DNA from: an uncultured Saprospiraceae bacterium
GTDB lineage: Bacteria > Bacteroidota > Bacteroidia > Chitinophagales > Saprospiraceae
NCBI GenBank assembly: GCA_937928045.1
Contig: CALFWO010000055.1
Span: 62,001 to 126,000 of the forward strand
Reading direction: 5' to 3'
Length of the DNA stretch: 64,000 nucleotides
Shown: piece after piece, positions 1-7,508 of the stretch
How the letters are laid out: each line of letters begins with the position of its first letter
How positions within the stretch are numbered: the first letter of the stretch is position 1
Notes under the pieces: model-generated
What the model saw: only the letters and a program-made list of their open reading frames with translations
The model's database searches: none
Told to the model about the DNA's origin: nothing
Program-made: the position numbers and the translations under genes

Positions 1-797
1 CCAACTTCTTTGTATTCGGCAAATTTATCAGGATGCACATAAGATGCAACTTCCAAATGCATTTTTGTAGGCTGTAGGTACTGACCAATAGTTAAAACAT
101 CGCAACCGTGTTCCAATAAATCATCCATGATTTGGAAAACTTCGTCGTCAGTTTCTCCAAGTCCAACCATGAAACCAGTCTTCGTTCTTTTGCCGAAGTT
201 CTTTATTCGTTGAATTTCTTCTAAGCTCCGTTTGTATTTTCCTTGTGGTCGAACTTTTCTGTAAAGTCTTTCTACTGTTTCCATGTTATGACTTACTACT
301 TCTTGACCAGCGCTTATCATTCTTTCTAATGCCTCCCAGTTAGCTTTAACATCCGGGATTAAGGTTTCTATAGTCGTTTTTGGGCTAAGTTCCTTTGTTA
401 AAGCAACAGTTTGATGCCATATTTCAGCACCACGATCTTTTAGTTCATCTCTATTAACCGAAGTAATTACCGCATGTTTGACCTCCATCAATTTTATAGC
501 TTCGGCCACTCGCCTAGGTTCATCTTCATCATACTCGGGTGGTCTTCCTGTTTTAACTGCACAAAATGAGCAACTTCGAGTACAGGTATTACCAAGGATC
601 ATAAAGGTCGCAGTTCCTGCTCCCCAGCATTCCCCCATATTTGGGCAATGTCCCGATTGACATATTGTATGCAGTTGATATTTATCGACAAGATTTCGGA
701 CACGTTTGTAATTCTCACCAATAGGAAGTTTTACCCGCAGCCAATCAGGCTTTCTTTTTCTTTCCGCTCTACCTTCTACAACAGGCAAATCTATCAT
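1..797 (-). CDS. lipA: Lipoyl synthase (3' end cut off by window edge)
   Basis: Radical-SAM enzyme that inserts two sulfurs into protein-bound octanoyl groups to make lipoyl cofactor for 2-oxoacid dehydrogenases and the glycine cleavage system. The reverse strand reads from an ATG at 797-795 through an N-terminal cysteine triad C-x4-C-x5-C ([12 protein letters not shown]), which binds the auxiliary cluster, and then the radical-SAM triad CTRSCSFC. These are followed by the family stretches [29 protein letters not shown] and [10 protein letters not shown]. About 265 codons are present; the family is usually near 290-310 residues, so only the C-terminal tail is missing. It lies 54 bases downstream of the barrel-protein gene on the same strand. 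No promoter of the TAnnTTTG type is obvious just upstream. Confidence 0.95.
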   Translation of the reverse strand, partial: MIDLPVVEGRAERKRKPDWLRVKLPIGENYKRVRNLVDKYQLHTICQSGHCPNMGECWGAGTATFMILGNTCTRSCSFCAVKTGRPPEYDEDEPRRVAEAIKLMEVKHAVITSVNRDELKDRGAEIWHQTVALTKELSPKTTIETLIPDVKANWEALERMISAGQEVVSHNMETVERLYRKVRPQGKYKRSLEEIQRIKNFGKRTKTGFMVGLGETDDEVFQIMDDLLEHGCDVLTIGQYLQPTKMHLEVASYVHPDKFAEYKEV

Positions 798-851
798 ATT
801 CCCAAATTTTTGTTCTTAGAAATAACTGCTAAATGGCATAACTTGTTCTAG

Positions 852-1655
852 TTACCATCGCTTTCCGAACTGCAAAGTTAAATAAAGATTCAGGAAGTAA
901 GGCTTATTTTCATTGCCTTCTGCGGGAATTAATAGAGGAATTCTTTGTGTGTACACATCGAACATTATTCCGACTTCGAAAGCTTTGACTATCTCATCAA
1001 AAGCTCCCCAATCCAAGTGTAAACTAGCCTTTGTATGAAATCCTGGTCTGAGTTTAGCTTCTCCCCATCCTTTGCCTATTCCAGCGGCTCCTGCAATGTG
1101 GTTAATATCTGTAAAAATGTCACTGTTCTCTTCGGAGTACGTTTCATTACGCTCCACATCGTCCGATGGTTTTGATGGATCATTAAAGTAGATCAGTCTA
1201 AGTTGATATGGTTTTAGGATTCCTAAGGATGGACCTGCAGCATATGTAAATCCTACAGCCAATCCTTTTTTCTTGGCTTTTTCTGACAAATAACGTTTTT
1301 GACCTAGTGCGAATCGGACTGCATAAAGATTATTTCGCTTACCATAAATAAATGAACCATTGTTTCCATTTCGGGCAAAGTCAAAAGTATTTCTATATTC
1401 CTTTGGATGTTTTAATTCTCCAATTTCTAGTTGCCAATAGTTGGTTTTATAGTAGGTTTTGATTTTACCCCGATTAAAGCCTATTGCAAATCCGTTGGTA
1501 TGCAATCTAACATCCGCAGTAAACTCGCGGTCATAAACTATCCCGGCATTATTTGAAAGACTAAGTGGTCTGGGCTGAAAAGTCTCTTGCGCTACAAGAA
1601 ACTGAGCAAAACTGAGACAAAGAAATAGGAATGTTGAAACGCGTTTATGCATCAT
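852..1655 (-). CDS. Predicted outer-membrane beta-barrel protein of unknown function
   Basis: The 267-residue product begins with a signal peptide (hydrophobic LFLCLSFAQFLVAQ, cleavage likely after the AQ) and has alternating polar/hydrophobic strands rich in Tyr, Phe and Gly. It ends in a strand with terminal aromatic residue (LYLTLQFGKRW), the usual signature of an outer-membrane barrel. I do not recognise a family with known function. The start is the first of two adjacent ATGs. It is 98 bases from the operon that precedes it and 54 bases before lipA, so co-transcription with lipA is possible but not shown. Confidence 0.7.
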   Translation of the reverse strand: MMHKRVSTFLFLCLSFAQFLVAQETFQPRPLSLSNNAGIVYDREFTADVRLHTNGFAIGFNRGKIKTYYKTNYWQLEIGELKHPKEYRNTFDFARNGNNGSFIYGKRNNLYAVRFALGQKRYLSEKAKKKGLAVGFTYAAGPSLGILKPYQLRLIYFNDPSKPSDDVERNETYSEENSDIFTDINHIAGAAGIGKGWGEAKLRPGFHTKASLHLDWGAFDEIVKAFEVGIMFDVYTQRIPLLIPAEGNENKPYFLNLYLTLQFGKRW

Positions 1656-1753
1656 TAAGACTTCTAACTAAGATATGCATTAATAACGTGTTTTGAAAGC
1701 AAAAAGATCAGAATACAAATGAAAAAGTCATTTTTTTGACTAAAAAATGGAGA

Positions 1754-2167
1754 TTAGTCTTTTGAGTCCAAGTTTTTACCCTTGATCTTCATTTTTTCTT
1801 TGTACAACTCCATTTCATTTCTTTTTTGTTGGGAAGCTTTGATCTTCTTGTAAAGGTCAGAGTAATCATAGATACTCCAAAGGATAAATTGGCCTCCCTC
1901 TCTTTTTACTCGACTGAAAGAAAAATCAAAAGCACCTTTAAGAAGTGGTATTGGATTTTCCATTTTTGAATAGCGAATGGTAGCACCACCAACTTCTAAT
2001 TCCAAAAGTTGCTTGAAAATACTATCTAAAAAAGGATTGTCATTTAAAATACTTTTCCCTTTATAGCTTTTGGTTGAAAATAGCGTTTCACTACTATAAT
2101 GGATGCTTCCATCGTCGTTTAGAAGAATAATCTGATGTGATTTATCTGTTTTAGAATCTTGCTGCAT
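1754..2167 (-). CDS. Small PAS-like sensory domain protein
   Basis: The 137-residue protein has no signal peptide or membrane segment. Residues about 11-105 follow a PAS-like layout: an opening strand (IILLNDDGSIHYSS), a helical middle (NPFLDSIFKQLLEL) and a closing pair of strands (FDFSFSRVKREGGQFILWSIYDYSDLY, positions visible near residues 79-105). A charged helix (QQKRNEMELYKEKMK) follows, like the helix that links PAS domains to histidine kinases, but no kinase is attached. It is the last gene of a four-gene operon and starts 3 bases after the GTPase stop. By context it probably senses something or relays the state of the neighbouring GTPase; this is inference. The PAS assignment is from pattern only. 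Confidence 0.6.
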   Translation of the reverse strand: MQQDSKTDKSHQIILLNDDGSIHYSSETLFSTKSYKGKSILNDNPFLDSIFKQLLELEVGGATIRYSKMENPIPLLKGAFDFSFSRVKREGGQFILWSIYDYSDLYKKIKASQQKRNEMELYKEKMKIKGKNLDSKD

Positions 2168-2170
2168 AAT

Positions 2171-2659
2171 TTACTCCTCCAACAATTCAGAACCCAACTC
2201 TTGGAAAAGAATATCGACATTCTCACCAGTTTTGGCGCAAGTCAAAATATTCCATGGCATGCCAATAGTTTTTTTGATTTCATTAATTGCCTCTTGATTT
2301 ACCAAATCTAATTTATTACCAACAATCTTAAAATTGCTCCCGGGGACAAGTTGGCGCAAATAATCAATATCTCGCTTAATGTTCTTGTAAGTGCTTGGTC
2401 TAGACAAATCAAATACATAAATAATTCCGCTTGCACCAAGAAAATACGATTTAGGTACTTTGTCTTGCGATACTTCGCCGGCAACATCCCATAGCAACAT
2501 GGTCAACTGCCTACCATCAATTTCTATTGTTTTTTTATTAACCTTGACTCCAATTGTAGTTAGATATTTATCACTAAATCTACTAAAAATGAACTGATTG
2601 AAAAGGGATGTTTTACCAACCCCGAAACTCCCTGTAAGAATTACTTTTTTGCTAATCAT
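2171..2659 (-). CDS. Rab/Ras-like small GTPase
   Basis: The 162-residue stand-alone GTPase domain carries all five G motifs: P-loop GSFGVGKT (residues 10-17), G2 threonine in TTIGVKV (34-40), G3 WDVAGE (57-62), G4 NKLD (115-118) and G5 CAK (141-143). The length and the TIGVxVxxKxI/WDxAGE pattern are of the Rab/Ras type rather than of the translation or Era/Obg type. It lacks a C-terminal prenylation CaaX box, as expected in bacteria. The residue equivalent to Ras Gln61 is Glu62. It sits between a possible regulator (277 residues, 9 bases upstream) and a PAS-like protein (3 bases downstream), so it probably acts as a nucleotide switch in a signalling module. The process controlled is unknown. 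Confidence 0.85.
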   Translation of the reverse strand: MISKKVILTGSFGVGKTSLFNQFIFSRFSDKYLTTIGVKVNKKTIEIDGRQLTMLLWDVAGEVSQDKVPKSYFLGASGIIYVFDLSRPSTYKNIKRDIDYLRQLVPGSNFKIVGNKLDLVNQEAINEIKKTIGMPWNILTCAKTGENVDILFQELGSELLEE

Positions 2660-2668
2660 ATGGTCCTA

Positions 2669-3502
2669 TTACGGTTTGTTTTGACTAAAGAAATAATGAT
2701 CAAGCTGGTTCGAAATAAACTTGAAATCGTCTTCATTCCATTTAATCACTTTATTGTCTAGTATTTTAGTTGCAAATTCAAATATCAAATCTGTAATTTT
2801 TCCTTTTTCACTACCGGATATTGATCCATTCATCGCAACAACTATAAAGTATGATGGAAAATTGTGGATCATTAATTTATGGCGATTGTATTCAATTAAA
2901 TCCAATTCCTCTTCGCCACTAAGAAAAGCGTCTTCAACAAATGATTTGATTGCTGTTAACATACCAGCAATTACATCTTGATCGATAGTAGGATTTTTAG
3001 AAGCAGCACCGATCAATAAACCAGAATCTCTTTGCACTATAAAAACTTCTTCAATCTGAACTTCATCAATAGCATATAAAATTTCATCCGATTGATCTAT
3101 CCCAAATATTCTAGCTTTTAGAGACCCAATTAATCCTTTACTAGAAAAAGTTGACTTTATTTGAGAATCGATCCGTTCCTTTAACTCTTGAAATTGCAGC
3201 GTTATAAACTTACGAATCATTGTTCCCATTACCGGATATATAGCATTGATCAACATATCTTGCGAGCCAATAATTTTTTCCTCCACGATTTCATCAACGA
3301 TCTTCTTATAGGCAGTAGGAAAATTTCGTTTCAATTCATCAATCTGTTCCACGATGATCGGCTTTACTTTTTCCTCAAAAGCCATAGGATCTTCGATGAC
3401 TGTTTCTATTTCATCAATTCGATTCCTGTCCTCACGTAGCAACAGATTTCTAAGTTGCAGTAAAGCGGCGTTCTCATCTCTTTTATGTTCCTTTTGGATC
3501 AC
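2669..3502 (-). CDS. Protein resembling the N-terminal half of some OmpA-family proteins; probable GTPase partner
   Basis: The 277-residue product starts at GTG (3502-3500), 6 bases after the coiled-coil gene. Residues about 12-60 are helical and charged. Residues about 90-110 contain VMGTMIRKFI, close to a VMGPAIRKAI block I remember from the N-terminal region of certain proteobacterial and cyanobacterial OmpA-family proteins. Residues about 150-235 form a sensor-like alpha/beta part (VEEVFIVQRDSGLLI-type start, then VIAGMLTAIKSFVEDAF), similar in outline to roadblock/longin folds that regulate small GTPases. There is no OmpA C-terminal peptidoglycan-binding domain, no signal peptide and no membrane segment here. 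Context next to a Rab-like GTPase suggests a regulator or effector; the biochemical role is inferred, not shown. Confidence 0.55.
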   Translation of the reverse strand: MIQKEHKRDENAALLQLRNLLLREDRNRIDEIETVIEDPMAFEEKVKPIIVEQIDELKRNFPTAYKKIVDEIVEEKIIGSQDMLINAIYPVMGTMIRKFITLQFQELKERIDSQIKSTFSSKGLIGSLKARIFGIDQSDEILYAIDEVQIEEVFIVQRDSGLLIGAASKNPTIDQDVIAGMLTAIKSFVEDAFLSGEEELDLIEYNRHKLMIHNFPSYFIVVAMNGSISGSEKGKITDLIFEFATKILDNKVIKWNEDDFKFISNQLDHYFFSQNKP

Positions 3503-3508
3503 TTAAAT

Positions 3509-3868
3509 TTAGCTTTCCATTAGTTTCCTTCCAATCTCAGATAGCATTTTCCCCATTTTATGACGATCCTTTTGAGTGGCGTCAACTAACTTTTGCTCTA
3601 ATTGCTCAAAGCGTTTGTCCATACTCTTCTCCAACTTATCCATTCTTGCGCCTACAGCCTTGTCTATAGCAGACAATTCTCTGTCGGCTATTTGGCCTTG
3701 ATTTGCAATGAGTTCTTCAAGCTCTTGAGCTCTTGCTTCTAAATCTTGATTGATTTCAGTGTATTTAGTTTCCCATTCTGATATCTGTTGACCCATCAAA
3801 ATGTTTCGAATCATTCCTAATTCGCCTAGATCTACCCCGTTTGTTGAATTGTTTTTGTCATTTGCCAT
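3509..3868 (-). CDS. Short coiled-coil protein, first gene of the GTPase operon
   Basis: The 119-residue protein is hydrophilic and strongly helical from about residue 20 to the end, with heptad-like spacing of Leu/Ile/Met (ISEWETKYTEINQDLEARAQ, MDKLEKSMDKRFEQLEQKL). It closes with DRHKMGKMLSEIGRKLMES. No catalytic motif is visible. It begins at ATG 3868-3866, follows a TAnnTTTG-type element and leads an operon with gaps of 6, 9 and 3 bases. A scaffold or adaptor role for the module is plausible; I do not recognise a named family. Confidence 0.6.
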   Translation of the reverse strand: MANDKNNSTNGVDLGELGMIRNILMGQQISEWETKYTEINQDLEARAQELEELIANQGQIADRELSAIDKAVGARMDKLEKSMDKRFEQLEQKLVDATQKDRHKMGKMLSEIGRKLMES

Positions 3869-3924
3869 TGTAACGGACTTTAATTTTTGCTAATTTAATC
3901 AGAACCAAAATATTTACAGTGATT

Positions 3925-3932
3925 CAAAAATA
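3925..3932 (-). promoter_or_regulatory. Putative -7 element for the GTPase operon
   Basis: Minus-strand TATTTTTG fits the Bacteroidota sigma-factor -7 consensus TAnnTTTG and lies 56 bases before the first ATG of the operon. No well-spaced TTG -33 box was found. Confidence 0.4.
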
Positions 3933-4046
3933 CGCTTACCTCTTCATATTACGAAAATCTTGCAACTAAGGTTCTTTTTTATTTTTCCCGATTATTAAGA
4001 CCCACTTTTATTATTTTCAATTATTTTGAGGACAAACTCGTCTAAA

Positions 4047-4706
4047 ATGTCGAAGAATACTTTTGTTTTAAACCAACATAACTCCGTTGCGAATACTTTT
4101 ATCGCTGAGATTAGAGATCAAAATATTCAAAAGGATAGATTGCGATTTAGGAGGAATATGGAAAGATTAGGGGAATTGTTTGCTTACGAAATCTCTAAAA
4201 CCTTGACATACAAGGAAAGCCTGGTCGAAACACCGCTTGGGACAGCAAAAGAACTGGTCTATGATGACAAGATAGTTTTAGCAACCATTCTTAGGGCCGG
4301 ATTGCCATTTCATCAAGGATTATTAAACTACTTCGATCAAGCCGAAAATGCTTTTGTATCGGCTTATCGGAAACACCATAAAGATGGAACTTTCGAAATA
4401 GAGATGGAATACCAATCTTGCCCAAATTTGGAAGAGACAACCTTGATTCTGGCAGATCCGATGCTAGCCACTGGGGCTAGTATGCATGTAACCCTTGATG
4501 CCTTGAAAAGAAATGGAACTCCAAAAACGATTCATATTGTGACGGCGATCTCAAGTATTACAGGTTTGGACTATGTCAAACGCTTGCATCCGAATGCTCA
4601 TTTTTGGATTGGTGCGCTCGATGAAGAACTAACTGCGAAATCCTATATCGTTCCTGGACTAGGGGATGCAGGTGACTTAGCATATGGTTCAAAATTGCAG
4701 GAATAA
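4047..4706 (+). CDS. upp: Uracil phosphoribosyltransferase
   Basis: Catalyses uracil + PRPP to UMP in pyrimidine salvage. Family signatures are the ILRAGLPFHQGLL block, the PRPP-binding loop ADPMLATGASM and the C-terminal GLGDAGDLAYG motif that contacts uracil. I place the start at ATG 4047 (MSKNTFVLN..., 219 residues) rather than at an upstream in-frame TTG at 4026, because that TTG lies inside a poly-T promoter-like stretch. The gene stands alone: the GTPase operon diverges from it upstream and the symporter downstream has its own -7 element. Confidence 0.93.
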   Translation: MSKNTFVLNQHNSVANTFIAEIRDQNIQKDRLRFRRNMERLGELFAYEISKTLTYKESLVETPLGTAKELVYDDKIVLATILRAGLPFHQGLLNYFDQAENAFVSAYRKHHKDGTFEIEMEYQSCPNLEETTLILADPMLATGASMHVTLDALKRNGTPKTIHIVTAISSITGLDYVKRLHPNAHFWIGALDEELTAKSYIVPGLGDAGDLAYGSKLQE

Positions 4707-4800
4707 TTGATTTTCAGTCGCTCATGACCAGTTATATCTTTAGGCAACATGATTCAAATGGGTTTTGAAATGTAGGATTCGTAAATCTTACCAATTTCGT

Positions 4801-4808
4801 TAGTTTTG
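4801..4808 (+). promoter_or_regulatory. -7 element for the symporter gene
   Basis: TAGTTTTG matches TAnnTTTG and lies 15 bases before ATG 4824. It overlaps the in-frame TTG at 4806, which argues against that TTG as the translation start. Confidence 0.5.
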
Positions 4809-4823
4809 CAGCAAAGGATCTTT

Positions 4824-6323
4824 ATGCCATTAACGTTGTCTCCAGGAATCATATTACTGATCATTTCGATCTATTTCTTGATATTGATCGGAGTATCACA
4901 ATGGACCAGTAGATCTACAGACAATGCCTCCTTTTTTCTCGCGAATAGACAATCCCCTTGGTACTTAGTCGCTTTTGGAATGATAGGAGCCACCTTATCA
5001 GGAGCTACTTTTATTTCTATTCCTGGAGTTGTTGGTGGAGATGGATACAATAAGTGTTTCTCGTATATGCAAATGGTCATTGGCTACTTGGCAGGTTATG
5101 TTGTTATCGCCTTGGTATTGTTACCCTTGTATTATCGCTTGAAAATTACTTCCATTTACGAGTTTTTGGACCAAAGATTCGGCTGGTCGGCTTATAAAAC
5201 AGGAGCGGCATTTTTTCTTCTGAGTAGAATCATTGGAGCTTCATTCAGATTATTTCTAATGGCCATTGTCTTACAAACTTTTGTAACTGGCCCAATGAAT
5301 ATTCCGTTTTGGGCTACTGTTCTAATAACCATTGCTTTGATTTGGACTTATACACATCGAGCTGGAATCAATACAATTGTTTGGACAGATACTTTGCAGA
5401 CATTGGCCATGCTTACCGCTGTAATACTAACCATTCTTGGAATAGGAGAGGCAATGAACATGTCTATAGGAGAACTAATATCTGCAGTTCGTGCCAGCGA
5501 GTACACCCAAGTGTTTTATTTTGAAGGTGGGTGGGCGGACCCGAATAATTTCTTTAAACAGTTCCTTGCGGGAATGTTTATTACAATTGTTATGACTGGT
5601 TTAGATCAGGATATGATGCAAAAGAATTTAACTTGTAAATCGCTGAAAGAGGCACAGCTCAATATGTTCAGCTTCAGTTTTGTGCTCATATTTGCCAACA
5701 TATTATTTTTGACATTGGGAGCATTATTATACATCTATTCAGCAAGGATTGGATTGCCTATTCCAGAAAGTGCTGATCAGTTGTATCCAACGATTGCCTT
5801 AACCAATCTAAATCCTTGGGTCGGAGTTACTTTTATCGTAGGTTTGATTGCTGCGGCTTATTCTAGTGCAGATTCAGCATTAACTTCGCTTACCACTTCT
5901 TTTTGTGTTGATTTTCTCGGATTTAAAGCGGATCATGAAAATGATGAATCAGATAAAAGGACAAGATTAATGGTGCATATTGGTTTTTCTGTGGTCTTGT
6001 TTCTCGTGATCAATGTGTTTTATTTGGTTAATAATGATTCAGTGATCAATGGCTTGTTTAAAGCAGCTGGATACACTTATGGACCACTGCTTGGATTGTT
6101 TCTTTTTGGGATTTTATCCAAAAACAGGAAATTGAAAATGAAATGGGTTATTCCTATTTGTATTTCCGCACCATTTATAACTTTTGTCCTTAACTACTAT
6201 TCTGAAGTATTATTCTTTGGCTATAAATTCGGTTTTGAACTATTACTTTTGAATGGGTTTATTACCGCTCTGGGTTTGCTTTTGATTAGTTATTACCCCA
6301 AGGAAAATTTTAAATCTATCTAG
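4824..6323 (+). CDS. Sodium:solute symporter (SSS family)
   Basis: The 499-residue inner-membrane transporter has about 12-13 hydrophobic helices. The SSS-family pattern is visible: an N-terminal helix, RSTDNASFFLANRQSPWYLVAFGMIGATLSGATFISIPG near residues 25-65 as the conserved first core repeat, GLDQDMMQKNLTCKS in mid-protein, and AAAYSSADSALTSLTTSFCVDF, the helix that carries Na+-site serine/threonine residues. The substrate cannot be assigned. The start is ATG 4824, chosen because the alternative TTG overlaps the -7 element. It is monocistronic by context, with opposite-strand genes downstream. Confidence 0.88.
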   Translation: MPLTLSPGIILLIISIYFLILIGVSQWTSRSTDNASFFLANRQSPWYLVAFGMIGATLSGATFISIPGVVGGDGYNKCFSYMQMVIGYLAGYVVIALVLLPLYYRLKITSIYEFLDQRFGWSAYKTGAAFFLLSRIIGASFRLFLMAIVLQTFVTGPMNIPFWATVLITIALIWTYTHRAGINTIVWTDTLQTLAMLTAVILTILGIGEAMNMSIGELISAVRASEYTQVFYFEGGWADPNNFFKQFLAGMFITIVMTGLDQDMMQKNLTCKSLKEAQLNMFSFSFVLIFANILFLTLGALLYIYSARIGLPIPESADQLYPTIALTNLNPWVGVTFIVGLIAAAYSSADSALTSLTTSFCVDFLGFKADHENDESDKRTRLMVHIGFSVVLFLVINVFYLVNNDSVINGLFKAAGYTYGPLLGLFLFGILSKNRKLKMKWVIPICISAPFITFVLNYYSEVLFFGYKFGFELLLLNGFITALGLLLISYYPKENFKSI

Positions 6324-6348
6324 GAGCGATCACCTTCTACTTTTCTCC

Positions 6349-6371
6349 AAAAAAAAGAGGCCCAACCTCTT
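6349..6371 (-). terminator. Intrinsic terminator of the candidate small RNA
   Basis: Minus-strand stem AAGAGG/CCTCTT with loop TTGGG, running directly into eight T. Confidence 0.6.
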
Positions 6372-6520
6372 GCGAAATTGCGCCATCCAAATCTCTAATA
6401 GTGTGAAACAGACCGAAGTCTGCAAATGCGAGATAAATATACCAATCAAGTTTATTTGAAATCGTGCAAATGATGTAGCGGTAAGATTCTCTAAGAGAAC
6501 GGTCGATTTGGATGAGGTGC
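6349..6520 (-). ncRNA. Candidate structured small RNA ending in an intrinsic terminator
   Basis: On the minus strand CATCCAAATC-type sequence at 6505-6514 can pair over 10 bp with its complement at 6384-6393, closing a loop of about 110 nt. Inside are a 5-bp hairpin TTCTC/GAGAA (6487-6499) and a 5-bp hairpin with an ideal UUCG tetraloop (6409-6422, read CAGAC-TTCG-GTCTG). A terminator hairpin with eight U follows at 6349-6371. The total length is about 170 nt. An open frame without ATG crosses the region, but it also reads through both terminator hairpins and is not believed. No known RNA family was recognised; a 6S-like role is conceivable from size and closing stem only. The 5' end is a guess. 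Confidence 0.35.
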
Positions 6521-6557
6521 AAAAAAAGGCCAGCTGCCCATTTCTGGGAAACAGCTG
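6521..6557 (-). terminator. Intrinsic terminator downstream of the rhomboid gene
   Basis: Minus-strand hairpin CAGCTG-TTT-CCCA-GAAA-TGGG-CAGCTG (6531-6557) is followed by GGCC and seven T. It lies about 200 bases after the rhomboid stop and would end that transcript. Confidence 0.55.
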
Positions 6558-6757
6558 AACTTACAAATGAGACAACTTAAAATTCTTCAATTTTAGCGTT
6601 TCAACAAAGCCTGTTGTACACTGATTTTCATGCTTACAAAATCGATCGTACGCATGAAATTGATTTTCAAATCAATTGAGAAAAAAAAGTTGCCTGGAAT
6701 ATTCTTAGAAAATCAAATATCAGACCAAACTGAAATTTTTAGTGAAAGCAATAATCC

Positions 6758-7465
6758 TTAGGTATTGGTCCTGGTCCAACCATCATTGGACTGATCTCTT
6801 TGTTCTGCGGCTCGTTGAGCTTTCGTTTTATCAAAAATGTCTCGAGGTAAGAAGTGCTTTTGATCCGGTTCCCCTTCTTTTTCCCAAGAAGGAACTTGTT
6901 CAATTTCATCTTCTTCAATATGATCCTTGTAGAAAAATGCAGCAAATATTCCAGCCAATGCTCCATACAAATGGCTTTCCCAACTAACCCCTTCCTTCGG
7001 GATCAATCCGTTAAACATACCTTGGTAAAAAAACAAAATCACTAAAGCAAGGACGATCGATTTCAAATTTCTTCTAAAAACGCCAGTCCAAAAAACAAAA
7101 GAAACCATTCCGTAAACCACACCAGAAGCGCCAATATGATAGTTGTAACCTCCAAAGGCCCAGACGGATATTCCAGTCATGAAATATATCATCAACATGG
7201 ATCGAGTGGCCACCCTAGGATAAAAATAATAGATGATTAAACCTAGTGCAAATAATGGCATCATGTTGAAGAACAAATGAGCTAAGTCGCCATGAATGAA
7301 GGGTGCAAATAAGATTCCCTTTAAGCCAGATAAAAATCTAGGGTATACTCCTAATTTATATATAGGAAGGTCTGTCAATACTTGTAACAAATGGACGAAA
7401 GCCATAGCAATAAGCCAAAGACTTGGAATAAGTACAGCTCGGTATTTACGGTTATCAACTCCCAT
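6758..7465 (-). CDS. Rhomboid-family intramembrane serine protease
   Basis: The 235-residue inner-membrane protein has six hydrophobic helices. The catalytic pair is visible: Ser114 in YHIGASGVVYG and His165 in SWESHLYGALAG. The conserved HGDLAHLFFNM block gives His58, His63 and Asn67, the oxyanion-stabilising residues of the family. An acidic, charged cytoplasmic tail follows after about residue 182. Rhomboids cleave transmembrane substrates within the bilayer; no substrate is suggested by the neighbours. The gene downstream of the 239-residue unknown protein is separated from it by 43 bases on the same strand. Confidence 0.9.
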   Translation of the reverse strand: MGVDNRKYRAVLIPSLWLIAMAFVHLLQVLTDLPIYKLGVYPRFLSGLKGILFAPFIHGDLAHLFFNMMPLFALGLIIYYFYPRVATRSMLMIYFMTGISVWAFGGYNYHIGASGVVYGMVSFVFWTGVFRRNLKSIVLALVILFFYQGMFNGLIPKEGVSWESHLYGALAGIFAAFFYKDHIEEDEIEQVPSWEKEGEPDQKHFLPRDIFDKTKAQRAAEQRDQSNDGWTRTNT

Positions 7466-7508
7466 ATTGTCCTAACAGATTATAGAAAGTAACCAGAAGC
7501 GAAAACCG

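Larger units (their letters stand above)
6324..6757 (+). other. 434-base gap with several RNA structures
   Basis: This stretch between the convergent symporter and rhomboid genes holds no convincing protein gene. It contains two terminator-like hairpins read from the minus strand, a long-range 10-bp complementarity, a perfect C(UUCG)G hairpin and an 18-base inverted repeat at 6660-6677 (ATTGATTTTCAAATCAAT). The parts are listed separately. Confidence 0.6.

Noticed and set aside
478-851. Two short plus-strand open frames
   Set aside because: They lie opposite lipA and have no family match or ribosome site.
4026-4046. Upstream TTG start for upp
   Set aside because: It lies in a T-rich promoter-like run; the ATG at 4047 gives the normal N-terminus.
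6337-6522. A minus-strand open frame of about 60 codons beginning at TTG
   Set aside because: It has no ATG, extends back to a stop without a start, and its codons run through the terminator hairpins and the 10-bp stem. Reading it as RNA explains more of the sequence.
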